A stretch of DNA of 64,000 bases, taken from Calliphora vicina (Eukaryota > Arthropoda > Insecta > Diptera > Calliphoridae). The notes beneath the pieces are model-generated. The model saw only the letters and a program-made list of their open reading frames with translations. It did not search any database and was not told the DNA's origin. This document shows positions 12,901 to 25,560 of this stretch, one piece after another. Within the stretch, counting starts at the first letter, position 1. Each line of letters begins with the position of its first letter. Where the stretch lies: positions 159,508,726-159,572,725 of the forward strand of contig NC_088780.1 in the NCBI RefSeq assembly GCF_958450345.1, read 5' to 3'. The translations under genes were made by a program, and so were the position numbers.

Positions 12901-15900
12901 ACTATGACTAGACTATGACTAGACTATGACTAGACTATGACTAGACTATGACTAGACTATGACTAGACTATGACTAGACTATGACTAGACTATGACTAGA
13001 CTATGACTAGACTATGACTAGACTATGACTAGACTATGACTAGACTATGACTAGACTATGACTAGACTATGACTAGACTATGACTAGACTATGACTAGAC
13101 TATGACTAGACTATGACTAGACTATGACTAGACTATGACTAGACTATGACTAGACTATGACTAGACTATGACTAGACTATGACTAGACTATGACTAGACT
13201 ATGACTAGACTATGACTAGACTATGACTAGACTATGACTAGACTATGACTAGACTATGACTAGACTATGACTAGACTATGACTAGACTATGACTAGACTA
13301 TGACTAGACTATGACTAGACTATGACTAGACTATGACTAGACTATGACTAGACTATGACTAGACTATGACTAGACTATGACTAGACTATGACTAGACTAT
13401 GACTAGACTATGACTAGACTATGACTAGACTATGACTAGACTATGACTAGACTATGACTAGACTATGACTAGACTATGACTAGACTATGACTAGACTATG
13501 ACTAGACTATGACTAGACTATGACTAGACTATGACTAGACTATGACTAGACTATGACTAGACTATGACTAGACTATGACTAGACTATGACTAGACTATGA
13601 CTAGACTATGACTAGACTATGACTAGACTATGACTAGACTATGACTAGACTATGACTAGACTATGACTAGACTATGACTAGACTATGACTAGACTATGAC
13701 TAGACTATGACTAGACTATGACTAGACTATGACTAGACTATGACTAGACTATGACTAGACTATGACTAGACTATGACTAGACTATGACTAGACTATGACT
13801 AGACTATGACTAGACTATGACTAGACTATGACTAGACTATGACTAGACTATGACTAGACTATGACTAGACTATGACTAGACTATGACTAGACTATGACTA
13901 GACTATGACTAGACTATGACTAGACTATGACTAGACTATGACTAGACTATGACTAGACTATGACTAGACTATGACTAGACTATGACTAGACTATGACTAG
14001 ACTATGACTAGACTATGACTAGACTATGACTAGACTATGACTAGACTATGACTAGACTATGACTAGACTATGACTAGACTATGACTAGACTATGACTAGA
14101 CTATGACTAGACTATGACTAGACTATGACTAGACTATGACTAGACTATGACTAGACTATGACTAGACTATGACTAGACTATGACTAGACTATGACTAGAC
14201 TATGACTAGACTATGACTAGACTATGACTAGACTATGACTAGACTATGACTAGACTATGACTAGACTATGACTAGACTATGACTAGACTATGACTAGACT
14301 ATGACTAGACTATGACTAGACTATGACTAGACTATGACTAGACTATGACTAGACTATGACTAGACTATGACTAGACTATGACTAGACTATGACTAGACTA
14401 TGACTAGACTATGACTAGACTATGACTAGACTATGACTAGACTATGACTAGACTATGACTAGACTATGACTAGACTATGACTAGACTATGACTAGACTAT
14501 GACTAGACTATGACTAGACTATGACTAGACTATGACTAGACTATGACTAGACTATGACTAGACTATGACTAGACTATGACTAGACTATGACTAGACTATG
14601 ACTAGACTATGACTAGACTATGACTAGACTATGACTAGACTATGACTAGACTATGACTAGACTATGACTAGACTATGACTAGACTATGACTAGACTATGA
14701 CTAGACTATGACTAGACTATGACTAGACTATGACTAGACTATGACTAGACTATGACTAGACTATGACTAGACTATGACTAGACTATGACTAGACTATGAC
14801 TAGACTATGACTAGACTATGACTAGACTATGACTAGACTATGACTAGACTATGACTAGACTATGACTAGACTATGACTAGACTATGACTAGACTATGACT
14901 AGACTATGACTAGACTATGACTAGACTATGACTAGACTATGACTAGACTATGACTAGACTATGACTAGACTATGACTAGACTATGACTAGACTATGACTA
15001 GACTATGACTAGACTATGACTAGACTATGACTAGACTATGACTAGACTATGACTAGACTATGACTAGACTATGACTAGACTATGACTAGACTATGACTAG
15101 ACTATGACTAGACTATGACTAGACTATGACTAGACTATGACTAGACTATGACTAGACTATGACTAGACTATGACTAGACTATGACTAGACTATGACTAGA
15201 CTATGACTAGACTATGACTAGACTATGACTAGACTATGACTAGACTATGACTAGACTATGACTAGACTATGACTAGACTATGACTAGACTATGACTAGAC
15301 TATGACTAGACTATGACTAGACTATGACTAGACTATGACTAGACTATGACTAGACTATGACTAGACTATGACTAGACTATGACTAGACTATGACTAGACT
15401 ATGACTAGACTATGACTAGACTATGACTAGACTATGACTAGACTATGACTAGACTATGACTAGACTATGACTAGACTATGACTAGACTATGACTAGACTA
15501 TGACTAGACTATGACTAGACTATGACTAGACTATGACTAGACTATGACTAGACTATGACTAGACTATGACTAGACTATGACTAGACTATGACTAGACTAT
15601 GACTAGACTATGACTAGACTATGACTAGACTATGACTAGACTATGACTAGACTATGACTAGACTATGACTAGACTATGACTAGACTATGACTAGACTATG
15701 ACTAGACTATGACTAGACTATGACTAGACTATGACTAGACTATGACTAGACTATGACTAGACTATGACTAGACTATGACTAGACTATGACTAGACTATGA
15801 CTAGACTATGACTAGACTATGACTAGACTATGACTAGACTATGACTAGACTATGACTAGACTATGACTAGACTATGACTAGACTATGACTAGACTATGAC

Positions 15901-16712
15901 TAGACTATGACTAGACTATGACTAGACTATGACTAGACTATGACTAGACTATGACTAGACTATGACTAGACTATGACTAGACTATGACTAGACTATGACT
16001 AGACTATGACTAGACTATGACTAGACTATGACTAGACTATGACTAGACTATGACTAGACTATGACTAGACTATGACTAGACTATGACTAGACTATGACTA
16101 GACTATGACTAGACTATGACTAGACTATGACTAGACTATGACTAGACTATGACTAGACTATGACTAGACTATGACTAGACTATGACTAGACTATGACTAG
16201 ACTATGACTAGACTATGACTAGACTATGACTAGACTATGACTAGACTATGACTAGACTATGACTAGACTATGACTAGACTATGACTAGACTATGACTAGA
16301 CTATGACTAGACTATGACTAGACTATGACTAGACTATGACTAGACTATGACTAGACTATGACTAGACTATGACTAGACTATGACTAGACTATGACTAGAC
16401 TATGACTAGACTATGACTAGACTATGACTAGACTATGACTAGACTATGACTAGACTATGACTAGACTATGACTAGACTATGACTAGACTATGACTAGACT
16501 ATGACTAGACTATGACTAGACTATGACTAGACTATGACTAGACTATGACTAGACTATGACTAGACTATGACTAGACTATGACTAGACTATGACTAGACTA
16601 TGACTAGACTATGACTAGACTATGACTAGACTATGACTAGACTATGACTAGACTATGACTAGACTATGACTAGACTATGACTAGACTATGACTAGACTAT
16701 GACTAGACTATG
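6935..16712. repeat. 9.8-kb satellite array of the 11-mer GACTATGACTA with hexamer GACTAT patches
   Basis: The array is built from GACTATGACTA, which equals hexamer GACTAT plus GACTA. Runs of pure hexamer occur near 7048-7190, 8129-8370, 8487-8505, 8715-8915 and in many short patches at 10340-11340. From about 11340 to 16712 the 11-mer is unbroken by eye: lines at 11401, 12061, 12721 and so on to 16681 (every 660 bp) start in the same phase, so about 480 units have no indel. The only internal substitution I noticed is A to T at 10553. No spacers, no coding capacity (TAG/TGA in all frames). Left edge 6935; right edge ends in tatgataattacg. The true length depends on the assembly. Confidence 0.97.
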
Positions 16713-18180
16713 ATAATTACGTATACCACTCTCGTATACTGCTGAACTTGTTGCCTGTCGTGGCATCAATGAACATTTTTTCTCTCACTCCACTCCCTCT
16801 AATAACTGTTGCTTCAAATATGGTATTTGTTATTGCTGTACCTTGTTCTCCTTTTACATATGCAATCATACATACAGACATGCATAGAGACATTCATATA
16901 GATTCTCATAAGTGCGCTTTGTTGTCGCACATGCATAAAATCAAATAACAAATGCTTAAAAACATACCAAACAGTTCAGGAATAATAATCCCAACCATAA
17001 ATCACTAATAATATGGTTTTATAGCACATGGGAGTTTAAAACGTATAAGAGAGACGAAGCAAAAATAATTTCTGTAAGAAATATATTTGAAAAAAGTTAA
17101 GAAATTATAGACGACATGCAATGGATGGGAAATATGGAAAAATATATGGGATAAAATAATACAGCTGTATTGGGTATGTCCTCTCAGGAGCCTACAAAAT
17201 GATATAAAGAAAATAGTTTGAATGCGTTTATCCTTAAACAAATTTATTGTTTTCTAAGCTTAACATTGTGCTCAACACCTGCTAAGCATGATGATCAATT
17301 TAAAAACTGCGTAATATAAATAATTTAACTACGTGGATGGTGGCTGAGGATCTTAAGGTATATTTGATATTTTTAGTTTTCAAAACGATCCTAATAAAAT
17401 TACAGAATAATCATATCAATTGTTAATATTAGTGTAATTATATGACAAATTTACTCTTAGCTACTTCAAAATCATTTATTTAGTACCCAATTTGAAAAAT
17501 TATAATCTTCAGAACCATATTATACCTAAAAAAATACTTGTCAGAAATTCACTTTAAAAAAATATATTTTTTAATATTTAGCTAATCACAAATGCACCCC
17601 ACTTTTGCACAAATTGACGCTGTATACATTTTTCACTCATTGAAACCACTGAAATATTAAAACATTCCCTTTGGTAGATTTCAACAACACTAACACATTT
17701 TATTTTCATTTTTATGAAAATAAACTTTCCAATACATTTTGCATTGTATTTCGCTTTTTTGCTTTTTGAATAAAAGATTATTATCGAAAGCATAAGTACC
17801 GTTTGTATCCAGATCTGAACGGTTTATAAAAAAAATCTGTGTAACGAGTATATTCCGCGCTACCAAATTGAAAACTTATCTTGTAATATTTTATTCTCTT
17901 TTTTTCAGCGAAGCTTATCAGTTGTATTGAGTAAGAGTGTATTGTGCCATCATCTACTAGTATACATATGTGAATACAGTTCTTGATTGAATGAATGAAG
18001 CTCATGCATGATTTACTTGCAAAAATGGAAACAACAAAAAATGAAATTGTGCTCATACGACTATATATCTAGCCAATTTTAACGTAAGTTAAATTTGTAT
18101 GTTTCGTGGGAACGAATGAATTACACCGTAGCGAAAAGAAATCAAGGAATATTACAAACAATACAGGCGTTTAGTTGCTT
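16713..18180. other. Spacer between the two related arrays
   Basis: About 1.47 kb of AT-rich DNA separating the homogeneous array from the inverted 14-mer array. I see no transposon ends or domains. Open frames of 66-91 codons on both strands have no recognisable motif. Confidence 0.5.
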
Positions 18181-19140
18181 ATCATAGTTAAGTCTAGCTA
18201 TAGTCGTCTAGATACAGTCGTTTAGTCATAGTTGCCTAGTCATAGTCGTTTAGTAATAGTCATAGTAGTAGTCATAGTCGTTTAGTAATAGTCATAGTAG
18301 TAGTCATAGTCGTTATGTCATAGTCATCTATTCATAGTCGCCTAGTTATAGTTGTCCAGTCATATTCGTCTAATCATAGTAGTCTAGTCATAGTTGTCTA
18401 GTCATAGTCTTCTAGTCATAGTCTTCTAGTCATAGTCGTCTAGTCATAGTCGTCTAGTCAGAGTCGTCTAGTCATAGTCGTCTAGTCATAGTTGTCTAGT
18501 CGTAGTCGTCTAATCATAGTCTTCTAGTCATAGTCGTCTAGTCATAGTCGTCTAGTCATATTCGTCTAATCATAGTTATCTAGTCGTCAAGTCATAGTCA
18601 TATATTCATAGTCATCTAGTCATAGTCGTGTAGTTATAGTCGTGTAGTTATAGTAATCAAGTCATAGTCGTCTAGTCATAGTCGTCTAGTCATAGTTGTC
18701 TAGTCATAGTCTTCTAGCCATAGTCGTCTAGTCAGAGTCGTCTAGTCATAGTCGTCTAGTCATATTCGTCTAATCATAGTTATCTAGTCCTCAAGTCATA
18801 ATCATATATTCATAGTCATCTAGTCATATTCGTGCAGTTATAGTCATCAACTCATAGTCTTCTATTCAGAGTCGTTAAATCATAGTCGTCTAGCCATAGT
18901 TGTCTAGTCATAGTCGTCAAGTCATAGTCTTCTAGTCATAGTCGTAATCTTCTAGTCATAATCTTCTAGTCATAGTTGTCTAGTCATAGTCTTCTAGTCA
19001 TAGACGTCAAGTCATAGTCGTCTAATCATAGTTATCAAGTCGTCAAGTCATGGTCATATATTCATAGTCATAGTCATGTAGTTATAGTCGTCAAGTCATA
19101 GTCTTCTATTCATAGTCGTTAAATCATAGCCATAGTTGTC
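18181..19140. repeat. Diverged 14-mer tandem array, inverted relative of the main satellite
   Basis: Repeats of TCTAGTCATAGTCG. Its complement equals GAC followed by GACTATGACTA, the 11-mer of the main array, so this array is the same family on the opposite strand with a 3-bp extension. Units vary (tcttctagtcatag, gttgtctagtcatag, tagtcatcaagtc) and lengths slip. There are also larger internal duplications: the block around tctaatcatagttatctagtc...catatattcatagtcatctagtc appears near 18560 and 18768, and again in altered form near 19020. It ends exactly where the 197-bp block at 19141 starts. Confidence 0.9.
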
Positions 19141-19337
19141 TATCTACTGTGTATTTTTCCAATTGCTCCCAGAAAATGTTGTTGATTTAACAGGAAACTT
19201 CTTTTTCCATCAAACTGAGTTTTATCTGTCATTCTGTGTCTCACAATGCCACTCTATTAAATCGTATGTTAGCGCGTGAGTGTAACTGAGTGTTGTGAAT
19301 TTGTAGAGTTTTGCGGTTTTCCATATTGTTATTATTA
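19141..19337 (+). repeat. 197-bp block shared with the solo-LTR locus
   Basis: Starts tatctactgtgtatttttcc and ends attgttattatta. The block at 40398-40594 has the same length with only a few substitutions. Here it is fused to the end of the 14-mer array; there it sits between two copies of the LTR 3' tip. No terminal inverted repeats or domain seen. Confidence 0.75.
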
Positions 19338-20424
19338 CCTCGATATCTACCTAGTTTAAAAAAACTTTCAAGGGGATTTAAAAAACAAATATATATGTAT
19401 GTTGTAGTATTCTTAGCAATATAAACCCAAGTTCAAACTGACACACATTTACGTACCAGCTGCTACAAAGAAAAAAAAAACTCCATGTACGAGTATTAAA
19501 TGCACTTGTTGCAAAGTTAAACAATTTCAGTATTGCTAGTTGCCAAATGTTGCACGAACTAAAGCTTAAACAAAGTTTGTACAAAAATATTTAGTCAACG
19601 AGAGTGTATAGTGAATTGTGACAAACTTTAAATCCCATTTATCAAATTTTATTTTTTTCATTTGCGAATAAAAATATTAAAAATAAGAAGAAGAAAAAGA
19701 AAAAAGGAGAAATACTGAATAATTGTAAAAATATTAATACTTTGTTTAGCAAATGAATTTTCTTCTTTCACTAAAACCATGCCAACAAACTGAATAGAGA
19801 GCCATGAGACTCACACACATGGTAGGTTAAAAAGTCCTTTAATAACAATTTAAAATCATAATATAGCTGGGATTAATGTTTCGCAAACAATAGTCCTTTC
19901 AAACATGTAAAGTCTCAGGAAAAACTTAAAAACTTGGTTTTGCAAACTTTTTAGTGCCAAAATTATTGCACTATTTAGTAAGTCAAACTTTAGTCATGGG
20001 AATGTATGACAAATTCTTGCGTAGTAATCATTAATTTTCAGAACACTTTTCAAATTCATCTCGTATAAATAGCTCATGCATAAAGTTATTGGTCAATTAA
20101 AAGTTTGACTTAATACGCTTCATTTGACAAATATACACAGAGAAACAACTCGGTATGCGTACTGGTTAGGGTGGCTCTTATTTTCCACCTTTGGCATTTT
20201 TGATGCTCTGAAGGTCTAAAATAGTTCTTAGTCATCTTAAAACCAAATGTAGAAAAATTCAAATCGGTTAATGTTTACAGGTTTCACAATTTATTTCAAA
20301 TTTAATTTTGTGAGTAAAAGCCTATTTTCTAATATTTAATTTCAGATTCTTTGAGAAATTCATAGGACAAATAATTATAAAAAATATAAACTATTGGGTC
20401 TATGACGTAAAAATGCGGAATTTT
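19338..20424. other. AT-rich spacer, nothing recognised
   Basis: Contains an A/G-rich simple tract near 19685-19710 and otherwise ordinary AT-rich DNA. No domain, terminal repeat or tandem repeat was recognised. Confidence 0.5.
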
Positions 20425-21265
20425 TTAGCTTTTACTTTGAAGCAATTGTTCAATATCAGCTGTGACTTTTTCCCATCTTTGTGGCAACATATGGATTTCG
20501 TGCCAAAATAACTGCTTATCTTTCGAGGCCAAGAATGAATCATGCCAATATCTTATACACTGTTCCAAAGTTAAGCGTATCATAGATAGATCATTCTGCA
20601 TCGCTCGCAACTATAAAGCGGTAGAGGCAATACTTTGTAACAGGTATTGCAACATGTGGCCGAGTGTTGTCATGATGGAATATTACGATTTCATGTCTGG
20701 CCGCTTATTCTGGACGTTTTACGGCCAAAGATCGCTTCAAACGAATCAGTTCCTGAGACCAGACGTTTCCAGCAGATCATAATAGATACAACCATTTTGC
20801 TCCTACCACATACAGAGCATTATCTTAGTGCCACGGATATTTAGATTTCGTGTTGATTCGGCTGGTTGCTTCACGTACGATCTCTTACGCTTCGGGTTAT
20901 CGTAATGGATTCATTTCTTATCGCAAGTATAGATTCCGTGCAAAAATGATTTTCTTTTATAGCGTTCAAACATCATTTCGGACATTCAAAATCATGTTTC
21001 AAGGTATCTCGGTTTCAATTTGTATGGTACATAATTTTCTTGCTGAATCCTGCTGCTCGCGAACGTTTTGCTGCTTGAGTATTATATTTTTATTTTTTTG
21101 TCTTTTAAAACGATGCTTGCTTTAGCTAAACTTCCTGCATTCGCTTTGTTGGTAAAAATTCCAGATTTTCGAACCACAAACCAATTCTGTTGTTTACACA
21201 TAATGTTCAATAACTACGTGAGAATAAGTGACAGATATGTATCCTTCAAAATGACATATGGGCAA
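20425..21265 (-). pseudogene. mariner transposase pseudogene (copy B)
   Basis: On the minus strand the C-terminal part reads WHDSFLASKDKQLFWHEIHM and LPQRWEKV, ending QSKS at 20425. Further upstream on that strand are the HNTRPH-adjacent region, the GATAAG version of the catalytic block (Asp retained, followed by a stop) and a worn helix-turn-helix. The 5' leader (gaacattatg...tcattttgaaggatac) matches the leader of the copies ending near 45480 and 60310. Frameshifts and stops abolish function. The N-terminal segment is largely replaced by unrelated T-rich sequence around 21070-21190. Confidence 0.8.
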
Positions 21266-21538
21266 TTCCACGAGAATGACAACAACGACAGAAAAATGTA
21301 ATGTGAAAGTATTTAGAGCTTATTACAACATTTTAAGGGGAAAAATAATAGTTTAAACTGACTATATTTAATTTTTTAATTTAATTGATATGTTTTAGGC
21401 AAAGATTGCGGCAAAAACTAAGCTCCCAATTAGCATGTGAGAGGATCCATGTGAAAGCGATTATAATGAAATTTACCACTTACTACTATATCCAATATGT
21501 TCCTCATATTACTGACTTTTTCAACTTTCTTTACAACT

Positions 21539-23884
21539 CACTGTGTTTCCAAATCAAAATCTAGGTGCACAAAATAGTTTGGCGCTCTTTTTATATAGAA
21601 TTGGTATCTCCGATTCCAAACAAAATGTTTAAAAGATCAATATAAACTTTTTTTCAGATTACAGTAGGGTCTAGATATACATATAAAACATATTAATAAA
21701 AAATTAAAAAAATACGTTTTCATGTGTTTCTGAAACTAAATTTTAAAAAGATCTGTATTTACTATATTTCAAGTTACAGTAGGGTCTAGATTAGAGTGCT
21801 CCATGATTGTATGGACGAAAAAAACTTTCTAGGTACAGGCCGTCCCCCCCTCTAGAATTGTTCTATGTATTGTAGAAACACGTTGTGTAAAATATTAGGA
21901 TGATAGGATAACGTTAACTGGTGGCGCAACGACGCTGAAGTTTTGAGGTGCATTTACAAGGGGAAAATATGCAATTTTTTCAGTTTTTGTAAAAATTTTG
22001 CCATTAAATAATGACTTTTACAATTTAATTTAAAAGAATCGAAATGTGTACGTAATTGTCGTTATAATAAGATATAAACGACAATCGGTGAAAAAATGTT
22101 AAAGTTATTAAAAAATCGCCAGGCCATTAACGTGTCTCAGGCCACTAGAACAAGAAATTTATGAACAAAATTAACATATTTTGAGAAATATTAAAATAAA
22201 AGCTCATTTTAACTTAAAATACATCCATATTTACTGCGTTAACCTATTCGCAGGTATGACCAAACAAATTAAATTTTTTTAACGGCAGTTTCAAAACTCC
22301 AATTTCAAATTTTTAAAAATTTTGTTAAACAAATTTCAGAATTTTTTGATCATCACATGGGGATTTATTGACAACGTAATAGGGAATAAAAATGTGAAAA
22401 AATTATGTCAATACCTCCTATAGTTTTTCCGTACCTGCGATATAAATTTTCCGATTTTCGAGAAAAACTAATTTTTTGGCCATATTTTGGGGAATGACCA
22501 GAATTTCCTTACTGTAATGATTTTTAAGTAAAATCTATTCAGAATAATATAGTCCAGGCAATTTTAAATATAGTCTGAAAGTTTTACTAAAATCGGAAAA
22601 CTTTAACCCTTAAATCGTGAAGGTCAAAGGTCAAATTTTTCAATATTTGCAATTTTTCATGTAGAGATAGCGAAATATTATATATTTTAGGGCGGATTTT
22701 GATGAAACTTACGAAAAATATAAAATGAAGTCTAGTATTCACAATTCTGAAATTTGTTTAACAAAATTTTTAAAAATTTGAAATTGGAGTTTTGAAACTG
22801 CCGTTAAAAAAATTTAATTTTGTTGGTCATACCTGCGAATAGGTTATCCTACGAGGACAAAAACTCATATACAAGTAAATATGGATGTATTTTAAGTTAA
22901 AATGAGCTTTTATTTTAATATTTCTCAAAATATGTTAATTTTGTTCATAAATTTCTTGTTCTAGTGGCCTGAGACACGTTAATGGCCTGGCGATTTTTTA
23001 ATAACTTTAACATTTTTTCACCGATTTTTGTCGTTTATATCTTATTATAACGACAATTACGTACACATTTCGATTCTTTTAAATTAAATTGTAAAAGTCA
23101 TTATTTAATGGCAAAATTTTTACAAAAACTGACAAAATTGCATATTTTCCCCTTGTAAATGCACCTCAAAACTTCAGCGTCGTTGCGCCACCAGTTAACG
23201 TTATCCTATCATCCTAATATTTTACACAATGTGTTTCTACAATACATAGAACAATTCTAGAGGGGGGGACGGTCAAAATTCGCAATTTTATTTTTTTGGA
23301 GCACTCTAGTCTAGATATATACAAATCAGTAATAAATAAAGAAGTATTTCTAAAAATTCCATTCCGTAAAAATTAAAAAAAAAGTATATCGGCGGGTGCT
23401 GGCGGCTAAAATTTGTTTATAATGACATTCCCCAGAAGTTTCTTTAAATGATGTATATAGTCATTGGACGGGCTTCGACGGTCTTTTTTCTTAGAAAAAA
23501 AAAATATCAGTATATTTGAGACCCAAGTTTAAAGGAATATAACAAGAAAATGGAGAGGCCAATAAATATAAGATATACACATAATAAAAGCCTATATCAA
23601 TGTTTATCTATGTTTTGAAGTATGAATTTCTATATAGTAAAACAATTGAGATATGTCTAATTTAGTAAAGCAGTAAAATATTAAAAAAAAATAACGAAAA
23701 TATGATTCAAAATTTGTTGAACTTCTGGCGCTTCTGTCGAGAAAACGAAATGTCCAATTGAAAAACCCATTTGTATTGGAGGAGAGCAGATTGTCAGCTT
23801 CCGAAAAAACTTAGTTTTTACAAATTCTGAAGATACCGATTTTCATAATATTGTGCACCTAGATTTTGATTTGGAACCACAGTG
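21539..23884. mobile_element. Transib-like non-autonomous element carrying a foldback insertion
   Basis: The ends are inverted repeats of about 34 bp: left CACTGTGTTTCCAAATCAAA from 21539, right its near-complement ending CACAGTG at 23884, both continuing to ctaggtgcacaa. CAACT lies directly outside both ends (21534-21538 and 23885-23889). CACWRTG termini with a 5-bp target duplication are the signature of Transib transposons, the RAG1 relatives. No transposase is visible. The foldback 21786-23313 sits inside. The left part has two copies of ttacagtagggtctaga (near 21660 and 21774). A different superfamily with 5-bp duplications is possible. Confidence 0.6.
21786..23313. mobile_element. Foldback-type element with ~550-bp inverted arms
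   Basis: The outer ends are TCTAGATTAGAGTGCTCCA (left) and the complement of TCTAGACTAGAGTGCTCCA (right). The arms run from about 21786 to 22345 and from 22740 to 23313 and are nearly identical over most of their length. The right arm keeps about 28 bp (atcctacgaggacaaaaact...) lost from the left. The core of about 395 bp is unique within the element. No open frame, so non-autonomous. Because TCTAGA lies at both ends, the exact termini and target duplication are ambiguous. A one-arm-plus-core relative lies at 57740-58494, and there the 28-bp segment is present. Confidence 0.85.
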
Positions 23885-25313
23885 CAACTCCTGAACTAAT
23901 CGAGTCTCCATCAACATTTTTTGCACGAATATAGTAGAGAGTTTAGGTGTCCTCATACCATGTTCTTATTATATATTTTACCATCGCGATCATAGATATT
24001 TTTACTGCGAAAATTTACCTTTAACCTTTTGGAAGTAAACAATTTTATTCACACCATTTGAAGAACAATATCTTTTTCTTTATAAATGGAGTCAAAAATT
24101 AAGCTGGTCTTTGAGTAGTTTCAAAGTTATGGGCAATTATGTGCATGTATATAATTTTAGAAAATTTTAACAAATTTTTTCAATTTACAAATCGCGATAT
24201 TTCTGAAATGGAATGGGTTTTATATGAAAAAGTCATTGATTTGAGAAACCCTTTGGAACCGTAATATGTGTGGTAAATTTTATTAATATCGAAGATGTCA
24301 AATCTGAAAATAGCAGTTTTCTGATAAGTATTCTCCCATGTCTTATGAAATGAATTTGACTCTGATTGTTTTTTTGCTATTATCAAATTGTTTATTGAAA
24401 CCGAATATATGTTTTTTTTTATTTTTTAGTTTTTGTATACATATATATATACAGAATATATATCGTTTTGCTATAAGAGAAAAATCTGTCACGTGCGGTA
24501 TGTCACGTACGATATTAAATTGTTTTTATTATTAAATCACCCAAAGAGTGTTTTTATTTAAACGATATAGCCTTATTCGCTCGATATTTTGGGATTTCAG
24601 ATGAAAATTCAAAAATAAGCACCACCTTAGTATTGGTGCCTCTGTGGAATTTTAACATTATTTGTGTGAGTTTGTGTATGTCAGTGTATTTGTTGTGTGT
24701 TTTTATATGAATTTTTGAGTCAATGAAGTTATTTTTTTAAGAATATTTGTTTGATGGTTGCATTTTGTTGGTTGGTTGGTTTTTGTGTGTTGGCTCTGTA
24801 TCATGCAAGACAAATAAGCGTATTAAAAAGTTTTGATCTTAGTTTTGCTGGTGTTGTAGCGCCCAGCACCACCCTTTCTCACAACAGTTTTCTTTAGTTA
24901 GTTAAAACTCTGACAAACATGTTGATTTAAGCTTCTAATAGGAAAAGTTTATTTTCTAAAAATTCAAATAGATTTATAGAATTGTATAAAATATGTGTGT
25001 ATAAGAATGTATTTTTGTACATTACCCAGCAGTTTGAAAAGTTGCAATTGGTAACCTTATACTAGCTATATTATTAGCTCGCTGTAGCTGCTAAAGTGGC
25101 AGTTGGTTGTCATTTGCATTACATTTCACCAGCTTATTCAATAATAAACAATAGTGTGATGATATTGGTCTTTAGTTTTTAAAAATAAATTTTACGAAAA
25201 ATAATGCTGAATTTTGGTACTCTAATCAGTGTGTATCAAAATTCAGAAAATGCAAAAATTGAGAGCAGACTCACATTCAATTCTTAATAACAAATAGAGA
25301 GTAGTACAAATGA
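23885..25313. other. Spacer with scattered simple repeats
   Basis: Nothing coding. At 24485-24515 two TGTCACGT motifs occur 18 bp apart (similar motifs recur near 29760 and 29910). Around 24660-24800 the DNA is TG/TTGG-rich. ACCCAGCAGTT at 25024-25034 matches the end of the repeat at 34300-34475. Confidence 0.45.
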
Positions 25314-25560
25314 GAGCTCTGTGGCTTAATGGTTAGAGCATTTGACTAGAGAACGAGAGATTATGAGTTCAACCCCGCAATGACATTCGCCACTCAGTAA
25401 CGTTGTTCGTGGTTTGAAAATTCACTAGTAGTAGTTCTCAGTGACTAACTAATTCGAGCTGGCGGCACTAGTTCAAATGAACTGCAGGGTTAAAACAATT
25501 TGATGCACTAAAACAATTACACTCAGATATGAAGATATGAAGAAAATTTATTATAGTTTT
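25314..25560 (+). repeat. tRNA-derived SINE
   Basis: The head (25314-25385) is tRNA-like: TGGCTTAATGG fits the A box (TRGCNNARNGG) and GAGTTCAACCC fits the B box, about 45 bp apart, so an internal Pol III promoter is present. The tRNA-unrelated body follows to about 25500 and the element seems to end in a gatatgaagatatgaag microsatellite tail. The cloverleaf is imperfect, so it is not a functional tRNA gene. A body fragment (ttgaaaattcac.agtag) may recur near 35497. Confidence 0.65.

Noticed and set aside
6935..16712. CRISPR-like array
   Set aside because: The units are contiguous 11-mers and hexamers without any unique spacers, and the sequence is eukaryotic in every other respect.
20425..21301. 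Plus-strand open frames of 65-106 codons
   Set aside because: They are antisense to the mariner pseudogene copy B.
25314..25385. Functional tRNA gene
   Set aside because: A and B boxes fit, but the acceptor stem does not pair properly and a SINE body with a simple tail follows.
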